This document shows positions 21,932 through 29,987 of a DNA stretch of 31,209 nucleotides, in pieces. How positions within the stretch are numbered: position 1 is the stretch's first letter; every line of letters starts with the position of its first letter. The position numbers were made by a program, and so were the translations under genes. Where the stretch lies: positions 1 through 31,209 of the forward strand of contig JAJYGJ010000034.1 in the NCBI GenBank assembly GCA_021790695.1, written 5' to 3'. The notes beneath the pieces were generated by a model. The model saw nothing but the letters and a program-made list of their open reading frames with translations. It ran no database searches and was not told the origin of the DNA. The stretch is from Nitrospirota bacterium (GTDB lineage Bacteria; Nitrospirota; Thermodesulfovibrionia; Thermodesulfovibrionales; JdFR-88).

Positions 21932-23353
21932 TCAAGGCCCTTTAAAAGGCCCCCCCTGTTTTTCGGGAAATGTCTTTTCAGGGAATATCTTTCCGGGGTT
22001 CAGGAGCCCGTCGGGGTCAAAGACGCCCTTTATCCGGCGCATGAGGTCCAGTTCCGCGGGTCCTATCTCCATCTCGATAAAAGGCTTTTTTGTGAGTCCC
22101 ACCCCGTGTTCGCCGGAGAGCGTGCCGCCAAGGTCCAGCACCTTCCGGAAAAGCTCCCGAAGGACGGGGGTCAGGTCCTTTTTTTCCTCCGGGAGGAAGT
22201 TCACATGCAGGTTTCCGTCGCCGGCATGGCCGAACGTGGCTATCGGCACGGAAGTCCTGAGGGCGAGGGCCTTAAGCTCGGTGAGCATCCGGGCAATATT
22301 TCCTCTCGGCACCACGATGTCTTCGCTCACCTTGTGCGGGCATAACTGGTAGAGCGCGGGCGAGACCCCCCGCCGGGCCCTCCAGAGGGCCTCTCGCGCG
22401 TCCTCGTCTTCGGCCATCGTTACCTTCGCTCCGAGCCTGCCGCATATATCTATCACGCGGCCGGCCTGGGCCTTGATGGCCTCGGGATGGCCGTCAAGCT
22501 CGATAAGCAGTAGTGCCTCGGCCCCGGAAGGCAGCCCCACGGGGCCTCTCTTTTCAACCGCGAGTATGCAGTGCCCGTCCACGATCTCCAGGGTGCGGGG
22601 GATTATCCTTGAGGCGATGATGCGGCTGACCGCCTCGCCGGCGGCGCCCACGTCGCCGAAGACGGCCATGAGGGTGATTATCTCCTCCGGCAGGGGCAGG
22701 ACCTTGAGCCGTATCTTCGTGATCGCGGCAAGCGTTCCCTCGGAGCCGACAAGGAGCCTTGTCAGATCGTACCCCACCACCCCTTTCGGCGTTTGCACGC
22801 CGGTCGTTATAAGCTCGCCGCCAGCCAGCACGGCCTCGAGCCAGAGGACATAGTCCCTCGTGACGCCGTACTTCAGCGCGCGGGGACCGCCCGCGTTTTC
22901 GGCCACATTGCCCCCGATAGTGCAGAACTCCAGGCTCGCGGGGTCCGGCGGATAGAAAAGCCCGTAGCCCGCAAGCTCCCGCTGGAGGCTTCCGTTCACT
23001 ACTCCCGGTTCCACGAGCACGGTCAGGTTGACGTCGTCCACTTCGAGGATCCTGTTCATGCGCTCGAAACTGAGCACGATCAGTCCCCCGGGGGGCGCCG
23101 CCAGGGCCCCCCGGGCGGGCTCGGCCCCCGCGAAGGGGACAGATCCCCCGGTCATGCCGGTGCCGGCGCCGCGCGGGATGACGGCCGCCCTTATCCGCCC
23201 GGCGCCGCGCATTACCGCCGCCACTTCCTCCGCCGTCTCCGGCCAGGCCACGGCGGCGGGAGTCCCGGACAGGCCGGAGGCGTCAAACCCGTAGGCCAGC
23301 AGGTCCGCCGGTTCCGTGGAATAGCGCTCTATGTCCAGTTTCAATTCGCTCAT
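21932..23353 (-). CDS. FAD-linked oxidase, GlcD/D-lactate dehydrogenase type
   Basis: Flavoprotein of 473 residues oxidising a 2-hydroxy acid such as glycolate or D-lactate. The N-terminal PCMH FAD-binding domain shows IPRGAGTGMTGGSVP (59-73) and a later TIGGNVAENAGGPRALKYG. The C-terminal oxidase domain has FGHAGDGNLHVNFLP and GTLSGEHGVGLTKKPF. The ATG at 23353 fits the family start; the frame is open 55 codons further, but that part runs through the intergenic region shared with purQ. No iron-sulfur GlcF partner or lactate permease is adjacent. With larC in the window, a D-lactate link is tempting but unproven. Confidence 0.9.
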   Translation of the reverse strand: MSELKLDIERYSTEPADLLAYGFDASGLSGTPAAVAWPETAEEVAAVMRGAGRIRAAVIPRGAGTGMTGGSVPFAGAEPARGALAAPPGGLIVLSFERMNRILEVDDVNLTVLVEPGVVNGSLQRELAGYGLFYPPDPASLEFCTIGGNVAENAGGPRALKYGVTRDYVLWLEAVLAGGELITTGVQTPKGVVGYDLTRLLVGSEGTLAAITKIRLKVLPLPEEIITLMAVFGDVGAAGEAVSRIIASRIIPRTLEIVDGHCILAVEKRGPVGLPSGAEALLLIELDGHPEAIKAQAGRVIDICGRLGAKVTMAEDEDAREALWRARRGVSPALYQLCPHKVSEDIVVPRGNIARMLTELKALALRTSVPIATFGHAGDGNLHVNFLPEEKKDLTPVLRELFRKVLDLGGTLSGEHGVGLTKKPFIEMEIGPAELDLMRRIKGVFDPDGLLNPGKIFPEKTFPEKQGGPFKGP

Positions 23354-23486
23354 GCCATCATTGGTCAAATAGGGATATTCAATTTTAAGTGATTTAGCGG
23401 TCTGCGGGCAATATGCGTGAAAAAATCCCTCTCCATGCAGTAAAATAAAACGTTCAAGCTGAAAAAACTGGAGTTTCCATAAATTA

Positions 23487-24194
23487 ATGATTGGCGTAAT
23501 CGTATTCCCCGGCAGCAACTGCGATCATGACTGCTATCACGTCCTCAAGCACGTGATGGGCGCGTCCGTCCGTTTCGTCTGGCACAAGGAGCGGGAGCTT
23601 CCCGCCGGCACCGAGGCGGCAGTGCTTCCGGGCGGGTTCGCCTACGGGGATTATCTGCGCACCGGGGCCATAGCGCGCCTTTCATCCGTCATGGCGGCGG
23701 TTGAGAGGTTCGCGGACAAGGGCGGCCCGGTAATAGGCATCTGTAACGGGTTTCAGGTGCTGGTGGAGGCGGGGCTTCTGCCGGGGGCGCTTCTGAGAAA
23801 CAGCGGCATGAAATTCATCTGCAGGGACGTGTTCCTGCGGGTGGAAAACGCGGGGACCCCGTTTACGAACAGCTTCCGGCAGGGGGCTGTCCTGCGGATG
23901 CCCATCGCGCACGGCGAAGGCAATTATTTCCTGGAGGGGCCGGCGCTGAAAACCCTGAATGAAAATAACCAGGTGGCCTTCAGATACTCGACCGCCGGGG
24001 GCGGGATAACGCCGGAGGCAAACCCGAACGGCTCTCTGGAAAATATCGCGGGCATCACAAACCGGCAGGGCAACGTCCTTGGGATGATGCCCCATCCCGA
24101 ACGCTCGGCCGAAGCGGTCCTCGGCAACACGGACGGAAGGCTCATCTTCGAATCCCTCTTTGCCTGGCTCCGGACGAAGACCTCCCGGGGTTAG
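23487..24194 (+). CDS. purQ: Phosphoribosylformylglycinamidine synthase subunit PurQ
   Basis: Glutaminase subunit that supplies ammonia to PurL in step four of purine synthesis. The 235 residues show the triad: the cysteine in GICNGFQVLVEAG, and His and Glu in MMPHPERS. The opening IGVIVFPGSNCDHDC and LPGGFAYGDYLR are diagnostic. ATG at 23487 is the family start; the ribosome site is weak (CTGGAG 10 or more bases upstream). It is divergent from the GlcD-type gene. PurS and PurL are not adjacent, and the next gene is an unrelated ASKHA protein 10 bases downstream. Confidence 0.97.
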   Translation: MIGVIVFPGSNCDHDCYHVLKHVMGASVRFVWHKERELPAGTEAAVLPGGFAYGDYLRTGAIARLSSVMAAVERFADKGGPVIGICNGFQVLVEAGLLPGALLRNSGMKFICRDVFLRVENAGTPFTNSFRQGAVLRMPIAHGEGNYFLEGPALKTLNENNQVAFRYSTAGGGITPEANPNGSLENIAGITNRQGNVLGMMPHPERSAEAVLGNTDGRLIFESLFAWLRTKTSRG

Positions 24195-24204
24195 GGCTTC
24201 CGGC

Positions 24205-26133
24205 ATGATCCTGCGCATAAGGGGCGGCCAGAAACCGGAGATACCCGTAAAGGAGGGGCAAAGCATCCTTGCCGCCCTGAAAGAGGCGGAGATTTATCTG
24301 ACGGCCTCCTGCGGGGGAAAAGGTGTCTGCGGCAAATGCAAGGTAAAACTCCTTGAAGGGCCCGCCGAGATAACCGGGTTTACAAAGCTCTCACGCGAGG
24401 AGCGCGACTCCGGCATCGTCCTTGCCTGCCGCAGTTTCCCGAAAGGGGATGTCGGCATCGAGATACCGGAGACTTCGAGGATCGCCGTGGGGGAAAAGAT
24501 CGCCGTCTCCCGCGGGGGAAACCTCCAGGGACTCGTCTCCGCCATGGGCGGGGAAATGGACCCGGCGGTAAGGACGGCCGGTTTGAAACTGGTCCCCCCC
24601 GCAATCGGCGACAACTCAAGCGACCTGGAGCGCCTGAGGGCGGCGCTCGAGGCGGCCGGCGTACCCCCGCTCGACTTCCCGCATGATTTCATTTTTTTAA
24701 ACGGGATGGGCAGGGTCCTGAGGCAGGCGGACTGGGATGTGGACCTGCATTACGCCGCGGGTTCCGCCATATCGCTTGATCCCCGGTCCGGGTCAACGGG
24801 GGGCCGCTACGGAATCGCGGTCGATATCGGCACCACCACCGTGGTCGTTTATCTTGTCGACCTCTCAAACGGAAAACTCGTGGAGGCGGGCTCCACTTAC
24901 AATTCGCAGATCCGCTTCGGAGACGACGTCATCACCAGGATCGTGCACGCAACGGAGAGGGGCGGGCTTTCCGACCTCCGGCAGGCCGTGCTCGAAGACA
25001 TTAACGGGCTTGTAGGCGCGATCTCGCAGAGGCACGCGCTTGCGCCGGGCTCGATATTGACGGCCGTGATAAGCGGAAACACGACGATGAGCCATCTCTT
25101 CTGGGGGCTGGACACGGCCTCGATAAGGGAGGAGCCCTATGTGCCGGGGGTGAGCTATTTCCCCGTCTGGAGGGGCGGCGAGGCGGGCCTTTTATTGAAT
25201 CCCTGCGGGCGGGTCTACACGATGCCCTGCATGGCCAGTTACGTGGGCGGCGACATCGTCTCCGGCATCCTGGCCTCCGGCATGACCAGAAATGGGGAGA
25301 TCGCCCTTTTCATGGACATCGGGACAAACGGAGAGGTGGCCGTGGGCAACGATGAATGGCTCATAACCGCGGCCTGCTCGGCCGGCCCCTGCTTCGAGGG
25401 AAGCGGCATACGGCACGGAATGAGGGCCACCGAAGGGGCGATAGAATCCGTAAGGATAAAAGACGGGCGGGTCGAAACCGGCGTTGTCGGCGGCGCCCCC
25501 GGTCCCGGGGCCGTTCCCAGGGGCATATGCGGCTCCGGCATGATAGACGCGGTCTCGGAAATGCTGTTAAGTGGCATCATCGACAGGAAAGGGAATTTTA
25601 ACCACGCGGACGGCGGCGGCAGGCTGCCGGAGTCAATCGCAAAGAGGCTCCGCGCCGGCCAGGAGGGCGACGAATTCGTGCTCGCCTCCGGGCCCGCGGG
25701 GCAGATAGCGCTCACGCAGGTGGACATAGAAAACATACTGCGGGCCAAGGCGGCCGTCTATGCCGGCGTTTCAACACTTGTCAAAGAGGTGGGGCTAACG
25801 CTCTCCGACATAGAGAAAGTGTACATCGCGGGCGGATTCGGCAATTACCTGAACGTGGAGAAGGCGGTCATACTGGGGATGCTGCCGGATATTCCCATGG
25901 AAAAATACGTCTTCCTTGGAAACACCTCAATAACGGGGGCCTATCTTGCCCTCGTGTCGGAGGGGTTCAGGCGGGAGGCTGAGCAGATCGCCTCCCGGAT
26001 GACTTACATGGAGCTTTCGGTCTCGCCCGGATTCATGAGCGAGTACATGTCCGCGCTGTTTCTGCCCCATACCGACTCAAGCCAGTTCCCCACGGTGGAA
26101 AAACTGCTCGCGCAAAAAGGCGCGAGCGGATAA
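24205..26133 (+). CDS. Ferredoxin-ASKHA protein (DUF4445, RACo/RamA-like corrinoid activator)
   Basis: Predicted ATP-dependent reductive activator of corrinoid proteins, 642 residues from the ATG at 24205 (10 bases after purQ). An N-terminal [2Fe-2S] ferredoxin domain has Cys at 36, 42, 45 and 75 (CX5CX2C plus one). A linker region spans about 90-200. The large ASKHA ATPase domain opens with RYGIAVDIGTTTVVVYLVDL and contains ISGNTTMSHLFWGLD, FMDIGTNGEVAVGN, CGSGMIDAVSEML and YIAGGFGNYLN. This is the RACo/RamA layout. No corrinoid methyltransferase or acetyl-CoA synthase gene is in the window, so the client is unknown. It is convergent with the HU gene. Confidence 0.9.
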   Translation: MILRIRGGQKPEIPVKEGQSILAALKEAEIYLTASCGGKGVCGKCKVKLLEGPAEITGFTKLSREERDSGIVLACRSFPKGDVGIEIPETSRIAVGEKIAVSRGGNLQGLVSAMGGEMDPAVRTAGLKLVPPAIGDNSSDLERLRAALEAAGVPPLDFPHDFIFLNGMGRVLRQADWDVDLHYAAGSAISLDPRSGSTGGRYGIAVDIGTTTVVVYLVDLSNGKLVEAGSTYNSQIRFGDDVITRIVHATERGGLSDLRQAVLEDINGLVGAISQRHALAPGSILTAVISGNTTMSHLFWGLDTASIREEPYVPGVSYFPVWRGGEAGLLLNPCGRVYTMPCMASYVGGDIVSGILASGMTRNGEIALFMDIGTNGEVAVGNDEWLITAACSAGPCFEGSGIRHGMRATEGAIESVRIKDGRVETGVVGGAPGPGAVPRGICGSGMIDAVSEMLLSGIIDRKGNFNHADGGGRLPESIAKRLRAGQEGDEFVLASGPAGQIALTQVDIENILRAKAAVYAGVSTLVKEVGLTLSDIEKVYIAGGFGNYLNVEKAVILGMLPDIPMEKYVFLGNTSITGAYLALVSEGFRREAEQIASRMTYMELSVSPGFMSEYMSALFLPHTDSSQFPTVEKLLAQKGASG

Positions 26134-26150
26134 GGAGGCCGCCTGGCGGT

Positions 26151-26438
26151 CTATTTTTTCGCCAGGATCGCGTCCTTCGCGGCCTTGGCGACCCTGAACT
26201 TCACGGCCTTCTTGGCCGGTATCTTGATCGCCTCGCCGGTCCTGGGGTTCCTGCCGGTGCGGGCCTTGCGCTTCACCAGCACTATCTTGCCGATGCCGGG
26301 CAGCGTGAAGGAATTCTTGGCCTCCTTGTACGAAAGGGCCGCGATCTCGTCCAGGATTTTTACGGCCTGCACTTTCTTGATCTCCACTTTCTGCGCCAGG
26401 TGCTCCGCGATCTGAGACTTGGTCATTGCCTTTGCCAT
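26151..26438 (-). CDS. HU/IHF-family DNA-binding protein
   Basis: Small nucleoid protein of 95 residues that bends DNA as a dimer. Start at ATG 26438, 11 bases after AAAGGAGG; the frame is open further upstream but that part is not protein-like. Family segments are MTKSQIAEHLAQKVEIKK, the LPGIGKIVLVKRKARTGRNPRTGE beta-arm with the conserved proline, and IKIPAKKAVKFRVAKAAKDAI. The start MAKAMTKSQ and Lys-rich end suggest an HU-like protein; IHF and HU cannot be fully separated from sequence alone. A TATACT -10-like hexamer lies about 46-51 bases upstream. Confidence 0.95.
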   Translation of the reverse strand: MAKAMTKSQIAEHLAQKVEIKKVQAVKILDEIAALSYKEAKNSFTLPGIGKIVLVKRKARTGRNPRTGEAIKIPAKKAVKFRVAKAAKDAILAKK

Positions 26439-26558
26439 GAAAACCACTGCCTCCTTTGAAATTTTGGTAAAAAAGCTCCAGATAGTATATAGGATTGCCG
26501 GAAAAATGAATAGATTGTGAATTTTCAATAAAGTAAAGCGATACGCCGCCCCGGTAAA

Positions 26559-26587
26559 TTGATTACTTCGTCGATATCGTTTATGAT
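26559..26587 (+). promoter_or_regulatory. Sigma-70-type promoter of purC
   Basis: TTGATT (26559-26564), a 17-base spacer and TATGAT (26582-26587). The start site would be near 26594, leaving only about eight bases before the purC ATG, with AAGG partly in that leader. Confidence 0.6.
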
Positions 26588-26601
26588 GAAGTCTCAAGGT
26601 C

Positions 26602-27477
26602 ATGATCACGGTCAGGGAAACCAATATACCGGGTGTCGCCGCGCCGAGGCGCGGCAAGGTAAGAGACGTATACGATCTTGGCGACAAGCTCCTCATTGTG
26701 GCCACGGACAGGGTAAGCGCCTTTGACGTGGTCCTGCCCGATGCGATCCCCGGAAAGGGCGAGATGCTTACCCGGATTTCTCTTTTCTGGTTCAGTCAGA
26801 TGAGGGACATAATCGAAAACCACGTCATATCGGCGGAGGTCTCCGATTTTCCGCCGCCGTTCAACGGTTACGCGGAGCTTTTAGGGGGCAGGAGCATCCT
26901 GGCCCGGAAGGCCGGGGTGATCCCGGTGGAGTGCATAGTCCGCGGCTATCTGTCCGGCAGCGGCTGGAAATCATACCGGCAGTCCGGCTCGGTCTGCGGC
27001 ATAGGGCTTCCCCCCGGGCTCAAGGAATCCTCCCGGCTCCCCGCGCCCATTTTTACCCCGAGCACCAAGGCCGCGGAGGGACATGACGAGAACATCTCCT
27101 TCGACCAATGCGTTCAGGCCGTGGGCCCGGACACGGCCGGGGCGCTCCGCGATTATTCCATCAGGATATATGACCGGGCCCGCGATACGGCCTTGAACAA
27201 AGGCATCATCATAGCCGACACCAAGATGGAATTCGGAGTTTCCGGCGGGGGGATAATTCTGATAGACGAACTGCTGACCCCCGATTCTTCCAGGTTCTGG
27301 TCCGCGGCGGATTACCGCGAAGGACAGGGCCAGGACAGTTTTGACAAGCAGATAATAAGAGACGCGCTTACCGGCATGGGCTGGGACATGAGGCCGCCCG
27401 CCCCGAGGCTTCCGCGGGAGATACTGTCCAAGGCGGCTTCCAGGTACGGAGAAATTCTCCAGATCCTCGCCGGCTGA
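26602..27477 (+). CDS. purC: SAICAR synthase PurC
   Basis: Joins aspartate to CAIR using ATP in purine synthesis. The 291 residues include RRGKVRDVYDLGDKLLIVATDRVSAFD at the N terminus, VECIVRGYLSGSGWKSY, TKAAEGHDENISF, IIIADTKMEFG and LIDELLTPDSSRFW, all family signatures. This is the longer type, about 290 residues, as in many proteobacteria and yeast. Its stop abuts the ATG of the ABC ATPase gene (TGAATG), so the purine gene appears to head a transcript with unrelated transport genes. Confidence 0.97.
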   Translation: MITVRETNIPGVAAPRRGKVRDVYDLGDKLLIVATDRVSAFDVVLPDAIPGKGEMLTRISLFWFSQMRDIIENHVISAEVSDFPPPFNGYAELLGGRSILARKAGVIPVECIVRGYLSGSGWKSYRQSGSVCGIGLPPGLKESSRLPAPIFTPSTKAAEGHDENISFDQCVQAVGPDTAGALRDYSIRIYDRARDTALNKGIIIADTKMEFGVSGGGIILIDELLTPDSSRFWSAADYREGQGQDSFDKQIIRDALTGMGWDMRPPAPRLPREILSKAASRYGEILQILAG

Positions 27478-28461
27478 ATGCCCGCGATAATCAGTGTCGA
27501 GGGGCTGACGAAAAGATACGGCCGTGGGATTACGGCCGTGGACGGGGTCTCCTTCCAGGTCGAGGAAAAGACCATATTCGGTTTCCTGGGCCCCAACGGC
27601 GCCGGCAAAACGACCACGATAAACATACTCTGCACGCTCCTCAGCCCGACATCGGGCAGGGCGCTGGTAAACGGTTACGACTGCAAGACCGAGCCGCGCA
27701 TGGTGAGAAGCTCCATCGGGATCGTCTTTCAGGACACCACTCTGGACAAGGACCTTACGGCCTATGAAAACCTAGTCTTCCACGCCTACATCTACGGCGT
27801 CAGGAGGGCCCAGATCAAACCGAGGGTGGAAGAGGCCCTCCGGTTCATGGGGTTGTTCGACAGGAAGGACGATCTCGTAAAGAGGTTTTCCGGCGGGATG
27901 AAAAGACGGCTGGAGGTCGCCCGCGGGCTCATCCACAGGCCGCGGGTGCTTTTCCTCGACGAACCCACCCTGGGCCTCGATCCTCAAAGCAGGTCCCACC
28001 TCTGGGAGGCGATAGTCCTGCTGCCCAGGGAGCACGGCATGACCGTCTTCATGACCACCCACTACATGGAGGAGGCCGAGGTCTGCGACAGGATCGCGAT
28101 AATAGACGGCGGCAGGATCATCGCCTCCGGCAGCCCGGAGGAGCTTAAGAGGTCCATGGGCGGGGACGTCATTTTCCTGAAGACGACGGACAACGCACTG
28201 GCAGGGCGGAAACTGGCCGCGGCCCTGGGCGTGCAGCCGGCGGAAAAGGAAGGCGAGCTTTTCTTTGAGGCGCCGCGGGCCGATGAGCAGGTCCCGGCGG
28301 TCATCCGGGTCCTCTCCGACATGGTGCTTTCGTTGAGGCTCCAAAAGCCCACCTTGAACGATGTCTTCCTGAAGCTCACCGGCAGGCGGATAAGGCTGGA
28401 GGATGTCCAGGGCGGAGACACCATAAAGGAAGAAGTGAGGGCCTACCGGAGGAGACATTGA
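27478..28461 (+). CDS. ABC transporter ATP-binding protein, DrrA type
   Basis: Cytoplasmic ATPase of an export system, 327 residues. Walker A GPNGAGKTT (38-46), Q-loop VFQDTTLD, signature RFSGGMKRRLEVARG, Walker B VLFLDEPTLGLDP and H-loop TTHYMEEAE are all present. The C-terminal 90 residues match the DrrA extension that contacts the permease. The start ATG directly follows the purC stop. Its stop overlaps the TTG start of the permease gene, giving coupled synthesis. Substrate unknown; DrrAB systems export drugs, lipids or polysaccharides. Confidence 0.95.
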   Translation: MPAIISVEGLTKRYGRGITAVDGVSFQVEEKTIFGFLGPNGAGKTTTINILCTLLSPTSGRALVNGYDCKTEPRMVRSSIGIVFQDTTLDKDLTAYENLVFHAYIYGVRRAQIKPRVEEALRFMGLFDRKDDLVKRFSGGMKRRLEVARGLIHRPRVLFLDEPTLGLDPQSRSHLWEAIVLLPREHGMTVFMTTHYMEEAEVCDRIAIIDGGRIIASGSPEELKRSMGGDVIFLKTTDNALAGRKLAAALGVQPAEKEGELFFEAPRADEQVPAVIRVLSDMVLSLRLQKPTLNDVFLKLTGRRIRLEDVQGGDTIKEEVRAYRRRH

Positions 28462-29225
28462 CGGACGTAAACGCCATATACGTGATCGTCATGCGGGAGC
28501 TTAAGAAATTCATCCGCGAAAGGAGCCGCCTCATCTCCAGCATCGCAAGGCCGCTTATCTGGCTTTTCCTCGTCGGGGCGGGCTTAAGCAGGCTTGTAAG
28601 CCCGCGAGCCGGGATGCCGTACACGCAGTTTATCTTTCCCGGCATCCTGGGCATGACCATACTTTTCAGCTCCATATTCTCCTCCATCTCGATCATCTGG
28701 GACAAGGAATTCGGGTTCCTGAAGGAGATCCTGGTGGCGCCGGTGCGGCGCTCTTCCATAGTCATAGGGAAGGCCCTCTCCGGGACGATCGTCTCCACCA
28801 TCCAGGCGGCCATAGTGCTCATGGTCTTTCCCCTGATAGGGGTAAGCCTCTCGGCCGTCCAGGCGCTGCTTGCGATCATGATAAGCCTGCTCGTTGCCTT
28901 TTCCATCTCCTGTTTCGGCATAGTGATCGCCACATTTTACGAAAGTTATGAGAGTTTCAGCGTGATAATGAACTTCATAGTAATGCCCATGTTCTTTCTC
29001 TCCGGGGCGATGTACCCGGTAAGGCTCCTGCCGGCGGCCCTGAGGGGCGCTTCAAAGCTCAATCCGCTCACCTACGGCGTGGACGCGCTTAAAAACGCCG
29101 TCTTCGCGGTCCGGACGGGCCTGATGAGCCCGGACTTCAGCTTCGCGGCGGACATGGCCTTTCTGGTGGCGAGCTCCATGGCCTTCGTCGTCCTTGCCTC
29201 GGTCATGTTCGAGAGAAAACAGTAG
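28458..29225 (+). CDS. ABC-2 type permease, DrrB type (TTG start)
   Basis: Membrane partner of the preceding ATPase, 255 residues with about six transmembrane helices. Family signs are MRELKKFIRERSRLISSIARPLIWLFLVG at the start, QFIFPGILGMTILFSSIFSSISIIWDKEFGFLKEILVAPVRR and the late LNPLTYGVDALKNAV. The start is TTG at 28458, overlapping the ATPase stop as TTGA, with GGAGG/GGAG a few bases before. The nearest in-frame ATG (28491) leaves only two residues before the conserved RELKKF segment. DedA follows nine bases downstream. Confidence 0.93.
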   Translation: MTDVNAIYVIVMRELKKFIRERSRLISSIARPLIWLFLVGAGLSRLVSPRAGMPYTQFIFPGILGMTILFSSIFSSISIIWDKEFGFLKEILVAPVRRSSIVIGKALSGTIVSTIQAAIVLMVFPLIGVSLSAVQALLAIMISLLVAFSISCFGIVIATFYESYESFSVIMNFIVMPMFFLSGAMYPVRLLPAALRGASKLNPLTYGVDALKNAVFAVRTGLMSPDFSFAADMAFLVASSMAFVVLASVMFERKQ

Positions 29226-29233
29226 GTTCCGGT

Positions 29234-29878
29234 ATGATCGGGCAGGTAATCGATTTTTTCATCCATCTGGATGTGCACCTGGGCTCGCTTATCCGGACGG
29301 CCGGCGCCTGGACCTATTTGTTTCTCTCCGTCACGATATTCTGCGAGACCGGGCTCGTGGTGACGCCGTTTCTGCCGGGCGATTCGCTGCTTTTTGCCGC
29401 CGGCGCGTTCGCGGCGGCCGGGACGCTCGATTTAAGGATATTGCTTTTTTCCCTGAGCGCCGCGGCCGTGGCGGGCAACATGGCCAACTACCAGATCGGG
29501 TGCCTGGCCGGCCCGAAGGTCTTCCATTCGGACAGGGTGAGGCTTTTAAACAGGAGGCACCTCGAAGAGACGCACAGGTTCTTTGAAAAATGGGGCCCCA
29601 TCACCATAGTGCTGGCGAGGTTCCTTCCCATAATACGCACCTTCGCCCCGTTCCTGGCCGGAGTGGGCAGGATGAATTACTGGCGGTTTTCACTCTATAA
29701 CGCTGTGGGCAGCCTCGCGTGGGTCCTGCTTTTTACCCTCGGGGGGTACTTCTTCGGAAATATTCCCGCGGTAAGGGGCAATTTCAGCCTGGTGATACTG
29801 GTTATCGTCGCCATCTCCGTGCTGCCCTCGGCCGTCGCTTTTTTCCGCGGCAGGGCAAAAAAGGCAAAAAACGCGTAA
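29234..29878 (+). CDS. DedA family membrane protein
   Basis: Integral membrane protein of 214 residues, a family now linked to undecaprenyl-phosphate or phospholipid flipping and envelope homeostasis. Typical parts are ETGLVVTPFLPGDSLLFAAG (helix with re-entrant loop), GNMANYQIG, FFEKWGPITIVLARFLPIIRTFAPFLAGVGRMNY with the conserved arginine pair, and a final helix before the basic RGRAKKAKNA tail. The ATG at 29234 lies close behind the permease stop with a weak ribosome site, so it is likely cotranscribed with purC and the ABC genes. No clear terminator follows, only a short GC hairpin near 29886. Confidence 0.95.
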   Translation: MIGQVIDFFIHLDVHLGSLIRTAGAWTYLFLSVTIFCETGLVVTPFLPGDSLLFAAGAFAAAGTLDLRILLFSLSAAAVAGNMANYQIGCLAGPKVFHSDRVRLLNRRHLEETHRFFEKWGPITIVLARFLPIIRTFAPFLAGVGRMNYWRFSLYNAVGSLAWVLLFTLGGYFFGNIPAVRGNFSLVILVIVAISVLPSAVAFFRGRAKKAKNA

Positions 29879-29987
29879 CGAGAGGGCCGCTTCCGGCGGC
29901 CAGGCGCAAATCCGGAACGGATGGGGGCGGATGGCGGGGAAACCCGGATGCCGGCCAAGGAAACCGCAACCTGTTTGAGATAGGTCC

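Noticed and set aside
23354..23518. N-terminal extension of the GlcD-type frame
   Set aside because: It overlaps the purQ start and shared promoter region; the ATG at 23353 matches the family start.
26439..26705. N-terminal extension of the HU frame back to 26705
   Set aside because: The ATG at 26438 has a strong ribosome site and gives exact HU length; the extension overlaps purC and its promoter.
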